From positions 8,510,821 to 8,574,820 of the forward strand of contig NC_134710.1 of NCBI RefSeq assembly GCF_043290135.1: a stretch of 64,000 nucleotides of DNA, written 5' to 3'. This stretch comes from Rhipicephalus microplus. Lineage: Eukaryota; Arthropoda; Arachnida; Ixodida; Ixodidae. Position numbers and translations under genes: made by a program. Numbering within the stretch: the first letter of the stretch is position 1; each line of letters begins with the position of its first letter. The notes under the pieces are model-generated. The model saw nothing but the letters and a program-made list of their open reading frames with translations. It did not search any database and had not been told where the DNA came from. This document shows, piece after piece, positions 12,361 through 24,446 of the stretch.

Positions 12361-14395
12361 ATTAGTAAAAAAAAAAAAAAAGCTGTCCTGTAAATAGCTT
12401 ATTTGAAGCATGTTGTGCATTTTCAGCATCCACTGATGCACACCAATGTTCAGTTCTTGATGACTCATTGGACCGACATATACCCTTACTGAAGCCTCAA
12501 CGCCTGCGGAGACTTAAATGGACAACCCCACCAGCCACCCTGCAGAGTTGCTCACACAAGTTGCGTCGCTGCCTTTAAAAACCAAACATAAGTGACCTAC
12601 CGTTTCAAACTGATGCATCTTCCTTACTAACCAAAATGGGATTCCGACTTCTTTCTACATTCCTGCGAATGCACTGTGTAAGACTTACCAAGAGTGAATA
12701 CACGGCTCGTATTCGTCTTGTTGGCCACAGCTGAATTGTGCAGAGGAAGGGCTCTTTGCTGAGATTTCTTTTCTTTTTTTTAATACCAACATTTCAAAGC
12801 CTAGCTGACTTCATTTCATGGGTGAGAGGGCAGAACAGAAAGCGTAGCAGTGCCTACATGCGTGCCTGGTCCTTTTAACAGGTGTGCAGACAGGCTTAAA
12901 GCTTTTTCATAGACTGCAGGAGTAAGCAGTTCATTATTAGCAGTTCTTTTTCTTGGGATGCAGTCTGATTTGTATTAGTCCATGATATTAGTGATGTTGG
13001 GATATTTAGTTGCGAAACTCTGGTATTTAAGTTAGCGGATGCTTCGCTCCTATTCTGAGCATTGCTGTGCCTAGTCAGCTGGGCCTAAGGTGGTATTGTG
13101 TGCTGTGAAGGAGAAAAGGTAAGCACTGAGTCTACTGGCCATGTAGGATGTACTTCTGCATATTCATAGCAAGGTTTACTTTGAACATCCTGGTGGATAT
13201 TAGAAGACCAGGAATTATAGTGACAAATTTTAAGATTCGCTTGGTGATCTTATATTCTGAAAACTCATTGAAAAGCCACAAAAAAGCCAGCATGTTGTGC
13301 AGCCTCTTCGAAAAATTTTTTGTCTCGGTTATGGAGCCGTTTACTGTTGTACCTAGTCTGATGCTTTCATGTGCACTATAATTAGTGCTGAAAGTTAGAG
13401 TACTTATATTATTATTATCCATCACGTCTCTAAAAAAAAGTTGCACGCTGTGAAGTGGCTGCAACTAGGGGACATGTGGAGGCACAGCGCATGCGCCTGC
13501 GCTTACCTCTCGCTGTTTGCAGCATGTGTCATGTGTACATGACCTAATAGTTGCCATTGATGGAAAATATTCATTAGAAATGTTTCATGGAATTTTTCAT
13601 GTTATCATTCTGTGATTAAACACCCTCACTGGTAAGCTTCCCATTCCACTAAATTTAGAAAACCACACATAAAGATACAATTATCAGCCACATTTAAATA
13701 CAAGGATAGAATTCTGGCCCGAAGGGTGCTTGTTTGTCTACAGGTATGAAAAAAAAAATGCAGTTTGAAGAAAATGGCATGAAAACTTGTAAAAAGGGCC
13801 ACAAACAGGAGGGGAACAGCTTGGTAGGTTGCAGCCATGCGACACCCGGCAACAGTTTCTGACACAAGTTCCCGCCTGTACGTGCATCCAACGAAGATTG
13901 GGTTTAGTGCAAGGCGATGTTGTGAATTCATCGGGATTTCTGGTTGGGTCCTAAAGTTAAAGCCTTTTGACAGAAAATGTGGGCTTTCGCAGTTGACAAT
14001 TTTAATGGCCAATAAGGTGGCAGGTGTCCTCAGGCATTTTGACTTTTGGCAAGTTTACTTTTATTTTTCCACTTGTTAGAATACTTTTGTGGCTATTTCT
14101 GTTGCCTTTAGTATGGCATTTATTGATTGCTACCTTTTCTTGCATTATTTGGCCTGATGCTCTTATTGCTGTTCAGTAACTAGGTTTATAAGCACAAAAT
14201 AGTTTTCTTTTTTTTTTACCACTTGATAATTGCAATGGCAATCTGTTATAATGATTGAAGTTTCCAGTTTTTACAAGGGAATTGCTTTACGTGTTTACAC
14301 ATGGACTATTGCTGTGTATCGGAAATAGTCTCATACCTTGGATTCCAAAATATAAGAGTGATCAAAATTTGAACAAACTTATCGTGTGTCAGATT
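12361..14395. other. No gene recognised
   Basis: AT-rich intronic or flanking DNA with poly-A/T runs (12363-12380, 12770-12781). Minus-strand frames at 13132-13464 and 13626-14012 have no recognisable domain or flanking splice-site pattern. Confidence 0.4.
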
Positions 14396-14582
14396 GCAGT
14401 AGACCCTCAGTAAACGGAAATCTGTTTAACGGAACTGCTGCTTAAATGGAGCAGAGCATCAGACAAGATTGGTTTCATTCGTGCATTGTGCGCCCCTGTT
14501 CATCTCTCAGTAAACAGAACTCCTATTAAACTGAACACTTTTTACTGGTCCCTTCAGGTTCCGTTTAATGAGAGTCTGCGAT
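14396..14582. mobile_element. MITE with inverted termini, about 187 bp
   Basis: The left end (GCAGTAGACCCTCAGTAAAC) resembles the reverse complement of the right end (GCAGACTCTCATTAAACGG). The internal 'actggtcccttcaggttccg' reappears in opposite orientation in the element at 18831-19014, so these are two copies of one family. It has no coding capacity. The family is unknown and the termini resemble pogo/Tigger-type MITEs only loosely. Confidence 0.6.
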
Positions 14583-15447
14583 ATTTCATCATGTGTGACT
14601 GTGTTTGATACTGCAAGGGGGTGGTACCAGAGGGAAGATAGTTAATCGGCTTAGTACTAAATGAAATATTCTTAAGTTCAGGTCAAACAGGGCTCCTTGG
14701 GCCCAGCATGATCAGGCTCTAAGTTACCCTTGGGCGAGTGTGCAGTGTTGAAATTTTGTCTTCATCAATCTGGGAGAGGTCTCGTCATCGCCATTGCTTC
14801 CACGAGCTGCTGCTTTCTCGAGGACACAAACCCATCATTCTTTTTTTATTTAATTTTTTTATTAAAGGATCTCTGACAGCAAAACTTTTGTTTACAACTT
14901 TCTTAAAGTAATTCGTAGGTTTGCATTTGGTAATCATAAAATTAATTCTTGAATGCTTTAATGTATCGTATAATTAATGCTACCATTGAGTTCTGAACGA
15001 TTTTGAGTCAGTTAGAAATGCCTGTCTGAATATCATAAGAAACTAGCACTCTGTAGCGGGGGAACGTCTGAACTCAAGCTTTGTTGGTGCTAAACGCGCC
15101 CTTTTTAAATATGGGTACTTGCGAGCGGTGAAAAATAAAACGATGTGGGTGCTTTAGTCTTAACGTGTCCCCCTCAGAAAAAAAGAAACAATTGGTGTCA
15201 GCAGACGAAACCGTATTGAGAGCAGCCTGACAACAGAGCGAGGGGTGTCAAACGATAGTCTTCACCGGGTGCCAGTCGGGGTATTGAGCGCACCTCGCAA
15301 ATGTTCTCTGACGGCAGTATTCTCCTTACTCGTGAAATGTCAGGCGGAGCTTCTCTCTACATCAAACCATAGAAGTTGTCGTTTGTTGATGATAACTGAG
15401 ATGAGCACTCACCTTTACTTTAAAACCATGTTAAAATATCTTGTAGG
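14583..15447. other. No gene recognised
   Basis: No recognisable coding domain or element boundary. A plus frame at 15245-15463 runs up to the SINE target site and has no domain. Confidence 0.4.
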
Positions 15448-15462
15448 CAACGCTTATCACTA

Positions 15463-15694
15463 GATAGATGGAAATGTGGGGCTTAACGTGTCAAAACCAC
15501 CATAAGATTATGAGAGGCGCCGCACTGGAGGGCTCCGGACACTTTGATCACCTGGGGCTCTTTAACATGCACCTAAATCTGAGCACACGGGCCTACAGCA
15601 TTTTCGCCTCCGTCAAAAATGCAGCCATCTCAGCCGGGATGTGACGTGCAGGTCAGCAGCCGAGTACCTTAGCCGCTAGACCATTTATGCAGGA
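15463..15694 (-). mobile_element. tRNA-derived tick SINE, diverged, with target-site duplication
   Basis: It is the same family and orientation as the copy at 658-893. The B-box region is eroded (a gap occurs in 'gccgggatgtgacgtgcagg') and the head is damaged near 15680. A 15-bp duplication with two mismatches (caaYgctYatcacta) lies at 15448-15462 and 15695-15709. It is probably older than the first copy and no longer transcribable. Confidence 0.85.
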
Positions 15695-15789
15695 CAATGC
15701 TCATCACTAATAATTGGTCAAAAGGGCATCTGCAAGGACTCTCAAACAACACAAACATCTCAAGTTTCCCAATTGGGTGTCGGGGGTCC

Positions 15790-18560
15790 TTTAAACGCCC
15801 TCACTGGGTGGGTATTATTAGAGGGGGTGTAGGAAAAAAGGATACATTGCAAGCATAAAAAAAAATGCGAAGACAAGTCTCGTTTAAGCATAAGGGAAAG
15901 AGAAACATAACAGGGCAATACAATATAACATAGCAACAGAGTACAAAATAAAAAAAATCAAATGTGTAATCAAGAACAGAACAAAAGGTAAATGAAGACT
16001 ACGCTTTATCATTCTTTGGATGGTCATTAAATTTCGAAATATTGGTTTCTGTTGTACGAGGCAGCTGGTTCCACCTCATCATAGAATGAATGCATTAGTA
16101 AAAAATAAAGCAAGGCTTGGGATGCATTTGATCTTGAGAGGGTGATCATGGTGTGGAAAGATGGCTTAGAGTGAGTGAAAGAAATCTTCATGAAGCAAGG
16201 GATGATAATAAATTCTGTGAAAAAAAAAAACAGGCGGGCAAATTTACGGTGATTGTAAAGGTTGTCAAGACCTGCACAAGCTTTTAGGCAGTGAAACTAG
16301 TAGAACGATACTAGAGAAGCAGCACGGTTCTGTGAAGATTTTGTGTTATCCACAATGTATCTTTGTCTTGAGTCGCATATGGCTGAAGCCTGCTCCATCT
16401 CATGGCGAATTGAGGTAATATATTAAGTTTTAACCTGCACAGGAGCATGACACAGAGTATGTTTTAAATAAACCAAGATAGTGGGTAACAGTTGCAAGAA
16501 CGTAATCAACATGACAGGTCCGGGATAGGTCAGATTGGAGGTGAAATCCTAAATGCTTGTATGAAGTGGCTGACTCTATGGGTGTGTCATTAAGATTATA
16601 TGTGGTCAGTAGGTGGCTAGAATTTTAGTAATGGAGACAACTTTAGCCTTATAGTGTTTAGCTTCATTAGCCATGATGAACACCGAGAATTAATGGAATC
16701 GAGGTCAGATTGTAATGATCGTCGTTGTTTTTGATGTCGGTGAATTGTATAAGTTTGGAAGAAATGCTGTTAGCTAAGTAATGAATATTAGAAAGAGCAG
16801 AGAGCCTAGCATGCTCCCTTGTACACAAGATGTGACTTGCATCATTGAGGAGGTGAATCGAATACGAGTGGAAACCATCTGATGGTGTTGAGGTGCGTTG
16901 ACTTGAGTAGTAATCTGTGGTGAGAGACGCAATCTATTGCTTTCCAGAAGGGGAGAAGCAAGATGTCAACGTTTAATCCAGTGTCTATGAAGGCAAAGAG
17001 GTCATGAGTAAATCCTGCAAGTTGAGTGTTGCAAGAGGATCCTTCGCGAAAACCGTGTTGCTGTTAAAGCAGGATGTTCTAATGTTTGAGACAATTGATG
17101 ATCTATGAGTGAATAATATGTACGAGGAGCTTTTAGAAAGTGCAAGTCATTTGAATGGGTTTTCAGTGGAGAGCATCGAAGCGAACACCTGTTTGAAGAT
17201 TAATGTAACATAAGCTATGTGCTAGTTATGAAGGGTCGAACCGCATGATAATGGCTGCAAAGAAACTGCAAAAAAGATTAGATAAGTACTGTAAGATAAA
17301 TTGAGGATTTTTCTATTAAATCTAGGGGTTTTATAGATGCAGCATCCTTAAGGTAAGTTAATGACTAAAGAAAGCCATCTTCACTTGTGACAATCGGGGG
17401 CATAGAGTAATTATTAGATGAACTGAACTGGACAAGTGGGAAGGACTTCTTGAGTAAAAACATGAGAAAGCATTGCTATAAATGATATCATCGAGTCTAT
17501 TACCATTGGAATTTGTTAAGGATGATTCAAAATGTGAATGTGGGTTTGCCCTAAAATTTACTGGGGTTATTAGCATATAGAGTAAGATGATTCTGTAAAG
17601 CTAATGACATGTAGTTTTGAGCATTCTTTGGTAGTTCCTATCACACTCATAGGTTTCCCATGTAGTTGTTAGCAGCTGCCAGCCTATACTAATGCTTTGT
17701 CCTATTATTGGCTGTTTGCAATTTCTCGATAAACCAAGGTGCACTTTTACTGCTCATAATTGATATGATTGGTGTGTGTCTTCTAATGAGTTAATGTGCT
17801 TGATAAGGAGTTGTGTTTGAACTACGTTCAGTTTATCTCAGTGGAACGAAATCGACATTCAGTTCAGAACTGTTCAGAAAGAGGCTAATTTATGATTTAT
17901 TTGATCAAAGTTAGTCCTTTTATAACAGCTGCTCAGCCCAGATGGTTTTTCTTTCAAAAATACAGTTAACACATCCAGTAATATTATCATGGTCAGCAAG
18001 ACCGCCAAAGGGAAATAGTTTAGAAAAAACGTCATTATGTGTTTGCTAGCGGTTGTGCCCCGCCCTGCAGTGGTCTAGTGGTTATGGCGCTCGACTGCTA
18101 TCCCAAACGTCGTGGGATCGAATTGCGGCGGCTGCATTTTCAATGGAGGTGAAGGTGCTGCTGGCCCGTGTGCTCAGATTTGGGTGCACGTTGAAGAACC
18201 CCTGGTGATCGAAATGTCTGGAGCCCTCCACTACGTCGTCTCTCAATTCATATGGTGGTTTTGGGACGTTAAACCCCACAGATTATTAATGCTGGCGGTT
18301 GAACCTGTGGATCACGAAAGTTGTGTGAGGAGTTAAGCTGAAAGTCAAGGTAAGTCTGTAGAATATCACTTGCTGAGACAGATTGTGTCCTAGTTGATAC
18401 TTGGGAAGTCGGAAAATCACGAAAAATGATCAGGACCGAATTCGGGAAATGCGTACACACATCAGTAAGTAGTCAACTAAATTCGTCAGCAAGCCCATCA
18501 CCCAAGTTGGGTGTACGAAAGGACACGAGCAATAATGTTAGTATTAATACACTTTAGAGA
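15790..18560 (-). mobile_element. CR1-like non-LTR retrotransposon, heavily decayed
   Basis: Read on the minus strand, fragments appear in the order expected for a CR1/L2-type LINE. A remnant of the endonuclease GDFNxP region ('VLIIFRDFPTSQ', about 18425-18460) comes first. The linker follows ('APWFIEKLQTANN', about 17700). Reverse transcriptase pieces come next ('GFTHDLFAFIDTGLNVDILL', about 17000; 'TREHARLSAL' near the usual GVPQGS block). The thumb/C-terminal part ends with 'RTATEWNQLPRT'-like sequence near 16050. Stops and frameshifts are everywhere. A SINE has inserted at 18056-18290. The 3' end is placed near 15800 and the 5' end is not defined. Confidence 0.75.
18056..18290 (+). mobile_element. 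tRNA-derived tick SINE inserted in the CR1-like LINE
   Basis: The plus-strand SINE has A-box TGGTCTAGTGG and a slightly mutated B-box. Its tail ends 'gggacgttaaaccccacag'. An 11-bp duplication with one mismatch (gctRgcggttg) flanks it at 18045-18055 and 18291-18301. LINE coding fragments continue on both sides, so this SINE landed inside an already present CR1-like element. Confidence 0.9.
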
Positions 18561-18830
18561 GATAAATACAAGTTTAAAAAATAATCAGTGAATGATTGGG
18601 GAAGCAATCAGTCTATTTTTAATCACAGCAAGGACTCCACTACTCTTTCTGTTAATCATGTTTCATCGAAAAAATTCTAGCATAATTCGCAAGAGAGAAT
18701 GTGGTTGTCAGAAATGCAATCGGCCACATTTCTCTGAAGGGGACAGGGTAAGAAAAACTACTCAAAATCATTCTTTTTTCTTTTTGCAATATTTGAAATC
18801 TGCGGCCAGGAAAACCTGGACCACAATCAG

Positions 18831-19014
18831 TGCAGTAGACTCCTTTTAAACGAAAACTAAAGGGACCAGAAAAATGTGTTTTGTTTAGGAGGAGTTTCAT
18901 TTACTGAGAGATAAACAGGGGTATATTATTCAATTATTAAACCAAACATATTAGGGCCAACATTCAAGCAGCAATTTTATTTAATAGAGTTTCATTTAGT
19001 AGGAGTAAACTGTA
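18831..19014. mobile_element. Second copy of the MITE seen at 14396-14582, inverted
   Basis: It opens with 'tgcagtagactccttttaaa' and closes with the inverse of 'ctacagtttactcctactaa'. The internal 'ctaaagggaccagaaaaatg' is the reverse complement of sequence in the 14.4 kb copy. It lies about 60 bp upstream of the MULE-like fragment, without a visible functional link. Confidence 0.55.
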
Positions 19015-19076
19015 GTTTATATGTATCAGTTTCTCTCTAGAAATGACATATTTCCAACTTCATGTGGTAGCCTGCC

Positions 19077-19760
19077 ATGCCCGTAGAGAGGGATTCCTTG
19101 CAGTTCAAGCATCATAGCTTTATAAAGAGGTTACTGTTTGCAAGCTGGAATGCATTCGGCCGTTTAGAGAAGATTGGGCTAGAAACAAAAAAAAGCAGAG
19201 GTATCAAGCTTTCTGTCGAGAAATCTCTATCTAGCCAGGGACGTCTTAGTAGTGCATTCATTGTTAAGCACCAAAACTATTATCTTCTGGCCCTTAGCAG
19301 TAATAGTAAGCTTCGAGGACTTGCGAAAAGCTGTCTGGGCCACATATTTTCACATGGCATCAATACATCCCACGACCTTTGCCTGAAGGACGCCAAAACT
19401 TGGTGTAAATTCAACAAAGCCCAGTTGAATAGTGAGCCATTCGTTGCAAAGCAACGCCTTCCAGCATCTGTTACTGAGGCTGTTAAGCTAAATTATCCCG
19501 GAACGAGATCATTCATGATTACTTGTTAAATTTCTCTGGAAAAACTGAAAACCCAAACAAGTCGTTCAATTGTCGCATGGGAGCTCACTCCAGATAACAT
19601 TATTTCTCGGACACCAAACACTTAAACTATGCACTCTTGATGCTCTGCTCACTTTTAATGATGGCACTGTAGCCTACGTGAATGTGCTGAACTCCTTCGG
19701 AATTTCGCCAGGGCCCTGCACAGTGCAGGGCCTACGGTCCTGACCTGCGTTCACAGTACT
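19077..19760 (+). pseudogene. MULE-like transposase fragment
   Basis: An uninterrupted 150-codon frame (19077-19529) reads 'GRLSSAFIVKHQNYYLLAL', then a 'HDLCLKDAKTWCKF' block. This is the pattern of the Mutator-like transposase family widespread in arthropod genomes (its 'LQNYYGxAIR' and 'HxxCPxGxxSWCK' motifs). After a stop, further homologous pieces follow in other frames: 'LKTQTSRSIVAWELTP' at about 19535 and 'LCTLDALLTFNDGTVAYVN' at about 19625. The catalytic N-terminal part is absent, so it is a 3' fragment. The first methionine is only the first in frame, not a demonstrated start. Family call from memory of motifs. Confidence 0.65.
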
Positions 19761-20100
19761 TTGCTGACAGGGTAGCATAGCAGGTGAAAAAGGAGGCACT
19801 TTTCAACAGAAAAAGAAAAAAAATTATATTCATGATAAGTATCTGGCTGTTGTCTATTGAACGGGCCCGTCAATATGCTGGTAACTTGTCATTGTGAAAT
19901 GTACATTTTTAGCTTTAAATGCGGTTGTCTTAAAACATGCTTTCTTTGTACTTATGTTCCTAGCAACTACCCTACATAGAATCGTAGATTTTGGCCAGTA
20001 TTTAGATAACGTAATAGGGAATATTCTGAAGCGGTATTGTTGTGTGAGGAAGTGCTCTTCTTTAATACGACATCTACTAGCAATTACAGAGTGGTGATTG

Positions 20101-20337
20101 CCCCGCCGCAGCGGTCTCGTGGCTAAGGTACTCGGCTGCTGACTCCCAAGTCGCGGGATCGAATCCCAGCTGTGGCGGCTGCGTTTGCGATGTAGGCGAA
20201 AATGCTGTAGGCCCTATTCTCGGATTTGGGTGCATGTTAAAGAACCCCAGGTGGTCGAAATTTCCGGAGCCCTCCACTACGGCATCTCTCGTAATCATAT
20301 GGTAGTTTTGGGATGTTAAACCCCTTAATCAATCAAC
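20101..20337 (+). mobile_element. tRNA-derived tick SINE
   Basis: A near-complete plus-strand copy starts 'ccccgccgcagcggtctcgt' and ends with the 'ttaaaccccttaatcaatca' tail. The B-box GATCGAATCC is intact. Flanks share only a short 'agagtg' (about 20087 and 20345), so the target duplication is uncertain. The minus-strand ORF across it is a shadow. Confidence 0.85.
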
Positions 20338-20895
20338 CAATAAAGAGTGAAAATTAGGTATCTTAAAGTAAAAAAAAATTACGAAAAATTAGCGTTGCAA
20401 TATTGAGCACCAAATCTGTTTCTGTAAAAAGGAGGAATGGCTTATGATCACAATGATCGTAAAATAATTACTGTAACTCTTACGGTTATGGAGAAAAAAA
20501 GTACATAAACTTTGCCTAAAATACATGGCGGGTATAGGGCTTGCCCCGTTTCCTTGAAGCATGTATGAAGCCCTAGATGAGTCGACAGGAAGGTGCGACG
20601 CTTTTGGCCTTAACACTTTTTATGCTTGTATGTAAGTAACAGATGTCATCTAATCATTTCAGGCCTGGTAAAAGTGGTAGTGCATGATTGGAAATGCATT
20701 ATGATTAGAATTATGTCGTTCAGCAGGTGGTTCAAATACATGCACCACCCGATCGCCAGATGTGCAGTTTGTTGTACGACTGCTGGATACGGTCGCTATC
20801 TTTATCATTTTTGAAAACTGCCATAGTCTACGGTACTTTTGACCCGCTATTTTTGAGTATTCATCTGACAGACTAAAATTGGTGCTCTTGAGCTT

Positions 20896-21459
20896 TTAGC
20901 CAAGGCCAAGGATGGATTCTACTTTTTCATTATAAAATTTGGCAATGATAACTTGCACCTTGCCATTCGAAAAATGCCCCCACCTCTGGAAACGGAGGTA
21001 ACAGTAACACCAAGCTTTTCTGTACAAAAGGCTTGAAGGTGGTACTACGAGAGCTCCAATGGCTCGGATCATGAATGCCAAAAAACATGTTCCACCACCT
21101 TGAGCGAGTTTGTCTTGAATTTTAGACATGTGAGCATTCTCATTTGAAGCAGGCTGTTTAGAAGGCAGCGATTTGATTTTTGTTTCAATTTCACGTATTC
21201 TCTTAGTCAACTGATCCAAGTCATTCCCGAGGCTGGTGTAGATCTGCAAAGTCTTATATATAAATTCAATAAAGTCTTTGTTATTCGCTTCAAGATGTTG
21301 AACGGCTGCTGCCACAGTATCTAGCTTGTTATTATTTGTTTTAATCGTCGGGCCCTGGTTAACTTGCACACCGCCACAAGAACTACGAGGTGCCGAACAT
21401 ATAACAGTGCATCGAGCATATACTTGGCATACACCGGGAGGCCACGACACAACAAACAT
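20896..21459 (-). CDS. Uninterrupted ORF with predicted coiled coil, unidentified
   Basis: A 187-codon minus-strand frame is one of the longest clean frames in the window. Residues about 40-115 ('HLEANNKDFIEFIY', 'DLDQLTKRIREIETKIKSL') have a heptad-like spacing of leucine/isoleucine with charged residues, suggesting a coiled coil. Residues 1-15 are hydrophobic and rich in Cys. The last third is unlike the middle and may be non-coding read-through. No family is recognised. It could be an ORF1-type protein of a LINE, part of a processed transcript, or chance. No splice sites or poly-A tail were confirmed. Confidence 0.35.
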   Translation of the reverse strand: MFVVSWPPGVCQVYARCTVICSAPRSSCGGVQVNQGPTIKTNNNKLDTVAAAVQHLEANNKDFIEFIYKTLQIYTSLGNDLDQLTKRIREIETKIKSLPSKQPASNENAHMSKIQDKLAQGGGTCFLAFMIRAIGALVVPPSSLLYRKAWCYCYLRFQRWGHFSNGKVQVIIAKFYNEKVESILGLG

Positions 21460-21756
21460 TACTGTTGCAATGACGCTTGGTCTCTTAAGTAACTAACCTG
21501 TACAAATGGTTAGTTACAAAGGATGTTTCATTTTAAAAAGTGTTCCTTTCGGACCTGCTGTCTTTTGTCTCTCAAAACAGCCTGGTAGCCAGCGAACCTT
21601 GAGGTCTGCCACATGCAAGTAGCTGGGAAAGTTGTAGTGAGCAAATCTTGCATCACTGGTATGCCAAAATGGAATTGCCGTAACAAGGAAATGACAAAAT
21701 TTGAATGAAAGCACAGCAGGGCAATGTCTTTTTGTGGAAAGCCGCTACTCATCTCA

Positions 21757-22310
21757 CTTCATTATTATCATCATTCTCATCCTCTTTTAGTCTACTGCAG
21801 GACGAAGGCCTCTCGAAATGATCTCCAGTTTGCCCTATCATATGTGAACCAGTTTCATGTTAACCCTGTGAACTTCTTCATTTCGTCAGTAACTTTCTGC
21901 CTAACTAGGCTTTGGTAACAATTCTGTAAGTCTTACTGTCCATTGGATGTCTGTTCTTTGGATTGTATCGCCAGTCCACGTCCATTTTTTTTTCACTTGG
22001 TGTCGTAGTCTGTGTAGGCTAAATAAAGGGGTTTGTTGTATTCAGCAGCTTTCTCCATTTTCTGTTTCATCACATGAATGTTATCCATAGTAAAGTAGCC
22101 TTTCCTGAACCTGGCTTGTTTTTTTTTATTGCTTGAAGTCAAGTGTTTCTCTTTTTCTATTTGAGATAACTTTCCTAAGTATTTTTTTTGTATATCACTG
22201 AAAGTATGCCGATAGGCTCATAGTGCTTTAAGTCTTTAAATCTCCTTTCTTGTGTATTAGTATAGTGTTGGCATGTTTCTAGCTCATTGTAACCATTGCC
22301 ATTTTGAGGC
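21757..22310 (-). mobile_element. RTE-type LINE remnant, internally deleted
   Basis: On the minus strand, short reverse-transcriptase pieces can be read: 'HANTILIHKKGDL', an eroded 'YRPISLLS'-like block, then 'GERLLYYG' where 'GFRKGYST' is expected. The sequence then jumps to the C-terminal 'KKWTWTGDTIQR' block and 3' UTR. The plus strand shows 'ctgcaggacgaaggcctctc', the usual RTE 3' segment, next to an ATT/ATC-rich tail at 21757-21780. It is dead. The deletion between palm and C-terminus is inferred from the order of blocks. Confidence 0.65.
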
Positions 22311-22424
22311 ACTGAATGTAAAGTGTGCCTAGTTTTCCCCAAATAAATTCTTTCTTATCTTACTTCGTTCTCACACCGTCTCACTCCGTGAACTGTATTT
22401 CCGTAACGGATATGCCATAAAATA

Positions 22425-23220
22425 TATACCAACAGATTGCAGTGAAAGACAAGAAGGAAAAGTTCTGCAGCGGGGCGTCGAATCAGCGACTTCGCACTCC
22501 TCAGCGCACGACACTAGCCGCTACAGCACTGAGTGACCCCTCTCCAACATGTTACCGGTGAACCATTTATATTCGCCATGCTGGTGGTCTTTGGAGCTCG
22601 GAAACTTCAGCGCATATTAGTAATCTGTAGCAAGATGGAACGACGAGTGCACGTTGGGCATGTGCGCTCAGGTTGTCGTGCTGCGCTACCACACGCGTCA
22701 CTGTGCACGTGCCTCCACATAGTGTGTTCGGCGGGGTCAAAGTGTGTATAGATGCCCTCTAGCGTGGTGGCTCACTCGCGTGTGCGCTTATCTCGGGATT
22801 TGGGTGATTTGTGCTTCTTGTGCTTTACCCTGAATTCGCTTTAAAGTTGCTGTAGTTAAAGAGAGCACGAATGTCAATTTGTTCGATGCTGCGGCTGTAT
22901 TTACGAAAGGAGTGAGCTGCTCTCACAGGAAGTAAGAATCGTGTCAATTGTTTGTCTGCAGTCGTCCTGTGTGTGCTAATTTCGAGCATGTTTCTGATTG
23001 AGGTGTGCGCTGAAAGTTCCCAGCAGCTTGCCGTTCTTCACATTACATTGCAATTCGTTACTGCAGCATTCATTCCTTCGCACTTGTGGCGAAACAATGC
23101 ACAATCACTGCTCAACTACATCTGTGAGGACACATTTCACTTTCGTGTTCCCAAAAAGAGGCATCAACCGCATTTTGTTAATTAGTCACTTCAGATGTGG
23201 TAAAGTATTTCTGCCTTGCA
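22425..23220 (+). repeat. Copy of an unclassified dispersed repeat (shared with 53.3 and 57.1 kb)
   Basis: The left end ('aaaatatataccaacagatt' ...) resembles 53352-53375. The stretch 'cgaaaggagYgagctgctc' is shared with 54020-54045. Sequence from about 22960 ('tcgtcctgtgtgtgctaat') resembles 57175-57290. The same order of blocks supports one repeat family. A short tRNA-like stretch (about 22470-22530, 'tcgaatcagcgacttcgcac...ccgctacagcactgag') may be a minus-strand tRNA-related piece. No coding domain is recognised. Confidence 0.5.
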
Positions 23221-24414
23221 ATAGGGTTTTGTGTGAAAATGAGATGAACATGACAATCATAGAATTTTTATAAAATATGTGTATTATTTCACTATTATGT
23301 AATTGTGAGTGTCGGGCTCTTGCTACTGAATCAACACCAGGGCATCCATGGCGGTAGCTTCAACCTTGAAGACACCACCACGTTGCTCAAGTTTACGCTT
23401 ATCGGAGATTGTTCTCAAGTGCTCAAGTTTGTCGGCATACTTCTTGGCATTTGCAGATTGTCAGCATAAAGGAGGATAAAATTGGAACGCCTGGTAGTGT
23501 TGACGGCAAGGCCACAGGAGGCCATCGTGAGGGTAGCACAGCTCAAGCCGTCAGGTGCGCTGCAGTCACTTGCGACGACTGTGCGTTCAGTGAGTCAAGG
23601 TGCTGGGTGGTTGCACATAATTGCCCATAGCTGCTTCGCTCAACTTCTGGTGGGATTGTTTGATGGTGCTGTCACCTCAACGCTAACATGTAAAAATGCC
23701 GTTTTATGGTCACTTCAATTTGAGTTGGTGGCAATGCTGAACCTTTTGAGAACCTGTTGGGGAATCGAAATTTATTAAGATCGGGAAGTAAGTAGAATCG
23801 GGTGTCGTAAATTAGGTGCAGTGTGGTCCGTGCGAGACCTTTAATTGCTATTGCGATTGAAGAGATTCTGATTACCCAAGTATCGGATGCATTTCTTGCA
23901 CCTGTGTATGGGTTCGTAGCTCAGGCCTTTGTTGTTATTGAGTTTGTCAGATCTTAGTTTAGTCACATGGAATTCAACATTTATGTATTTTTGTTGAGTT
24001 GCCTTTCTTTGTATTAATTATTGTACATCTTACAGAACTTACTAAAAAGGCCATTAAAGTAGTTTTTATTTCACAAAATTTTTTAAATATTTAAGCTTAA
24101 TCAAATGCTTGTTTACTCGATTTTGTCATCTAGAGTGTTGACATTGCTGCACAAAGAATCTGAAATATCTGAAAAAAAAGTGCTTCATTCAGACATTGGG
24201 GTATAGAACAGGCTGTTGATAAAGAAACAGCTTTGGTGCACTTGTTCAAAATTGCAAAATGTTTTTACATGATGCATAACTGTTGGCACATGCTGTATTT
24301 ATGACTACTTGTTGTTTATTAGGCAGGCATTTTGGGTACTTCATCTCTGTTCGCAATAGCTGAATAGAGCAATGGGTAGATTAAAAAAAAAAAAGAAATG
24401 ACACTCATTATTGT
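23221..24414. other. No gene recognised
   Basis: It lies just upstream of receptor exon A. Plus frames at 23409-23630 and 23482-23778 and a minus frame near 23340-23480 ('ADKLEHLRTISDKRKLEQ') show no known domain. No Cys-rich activin-receptor ectodomain exon was found here. Confidence 0.4.
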
Positions 24415-24446
24415 AAGGAACAGATACCAAGCCCTTTGACGTCTTA

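Noticed and set aside
1..24414. Cys-rich ectodomain exon of the receptor
   Set aside because: I looked for a closely spaced Cys pattern in plus frames flanked by AG and GT and found none convincing. The exon may lie outside the window.
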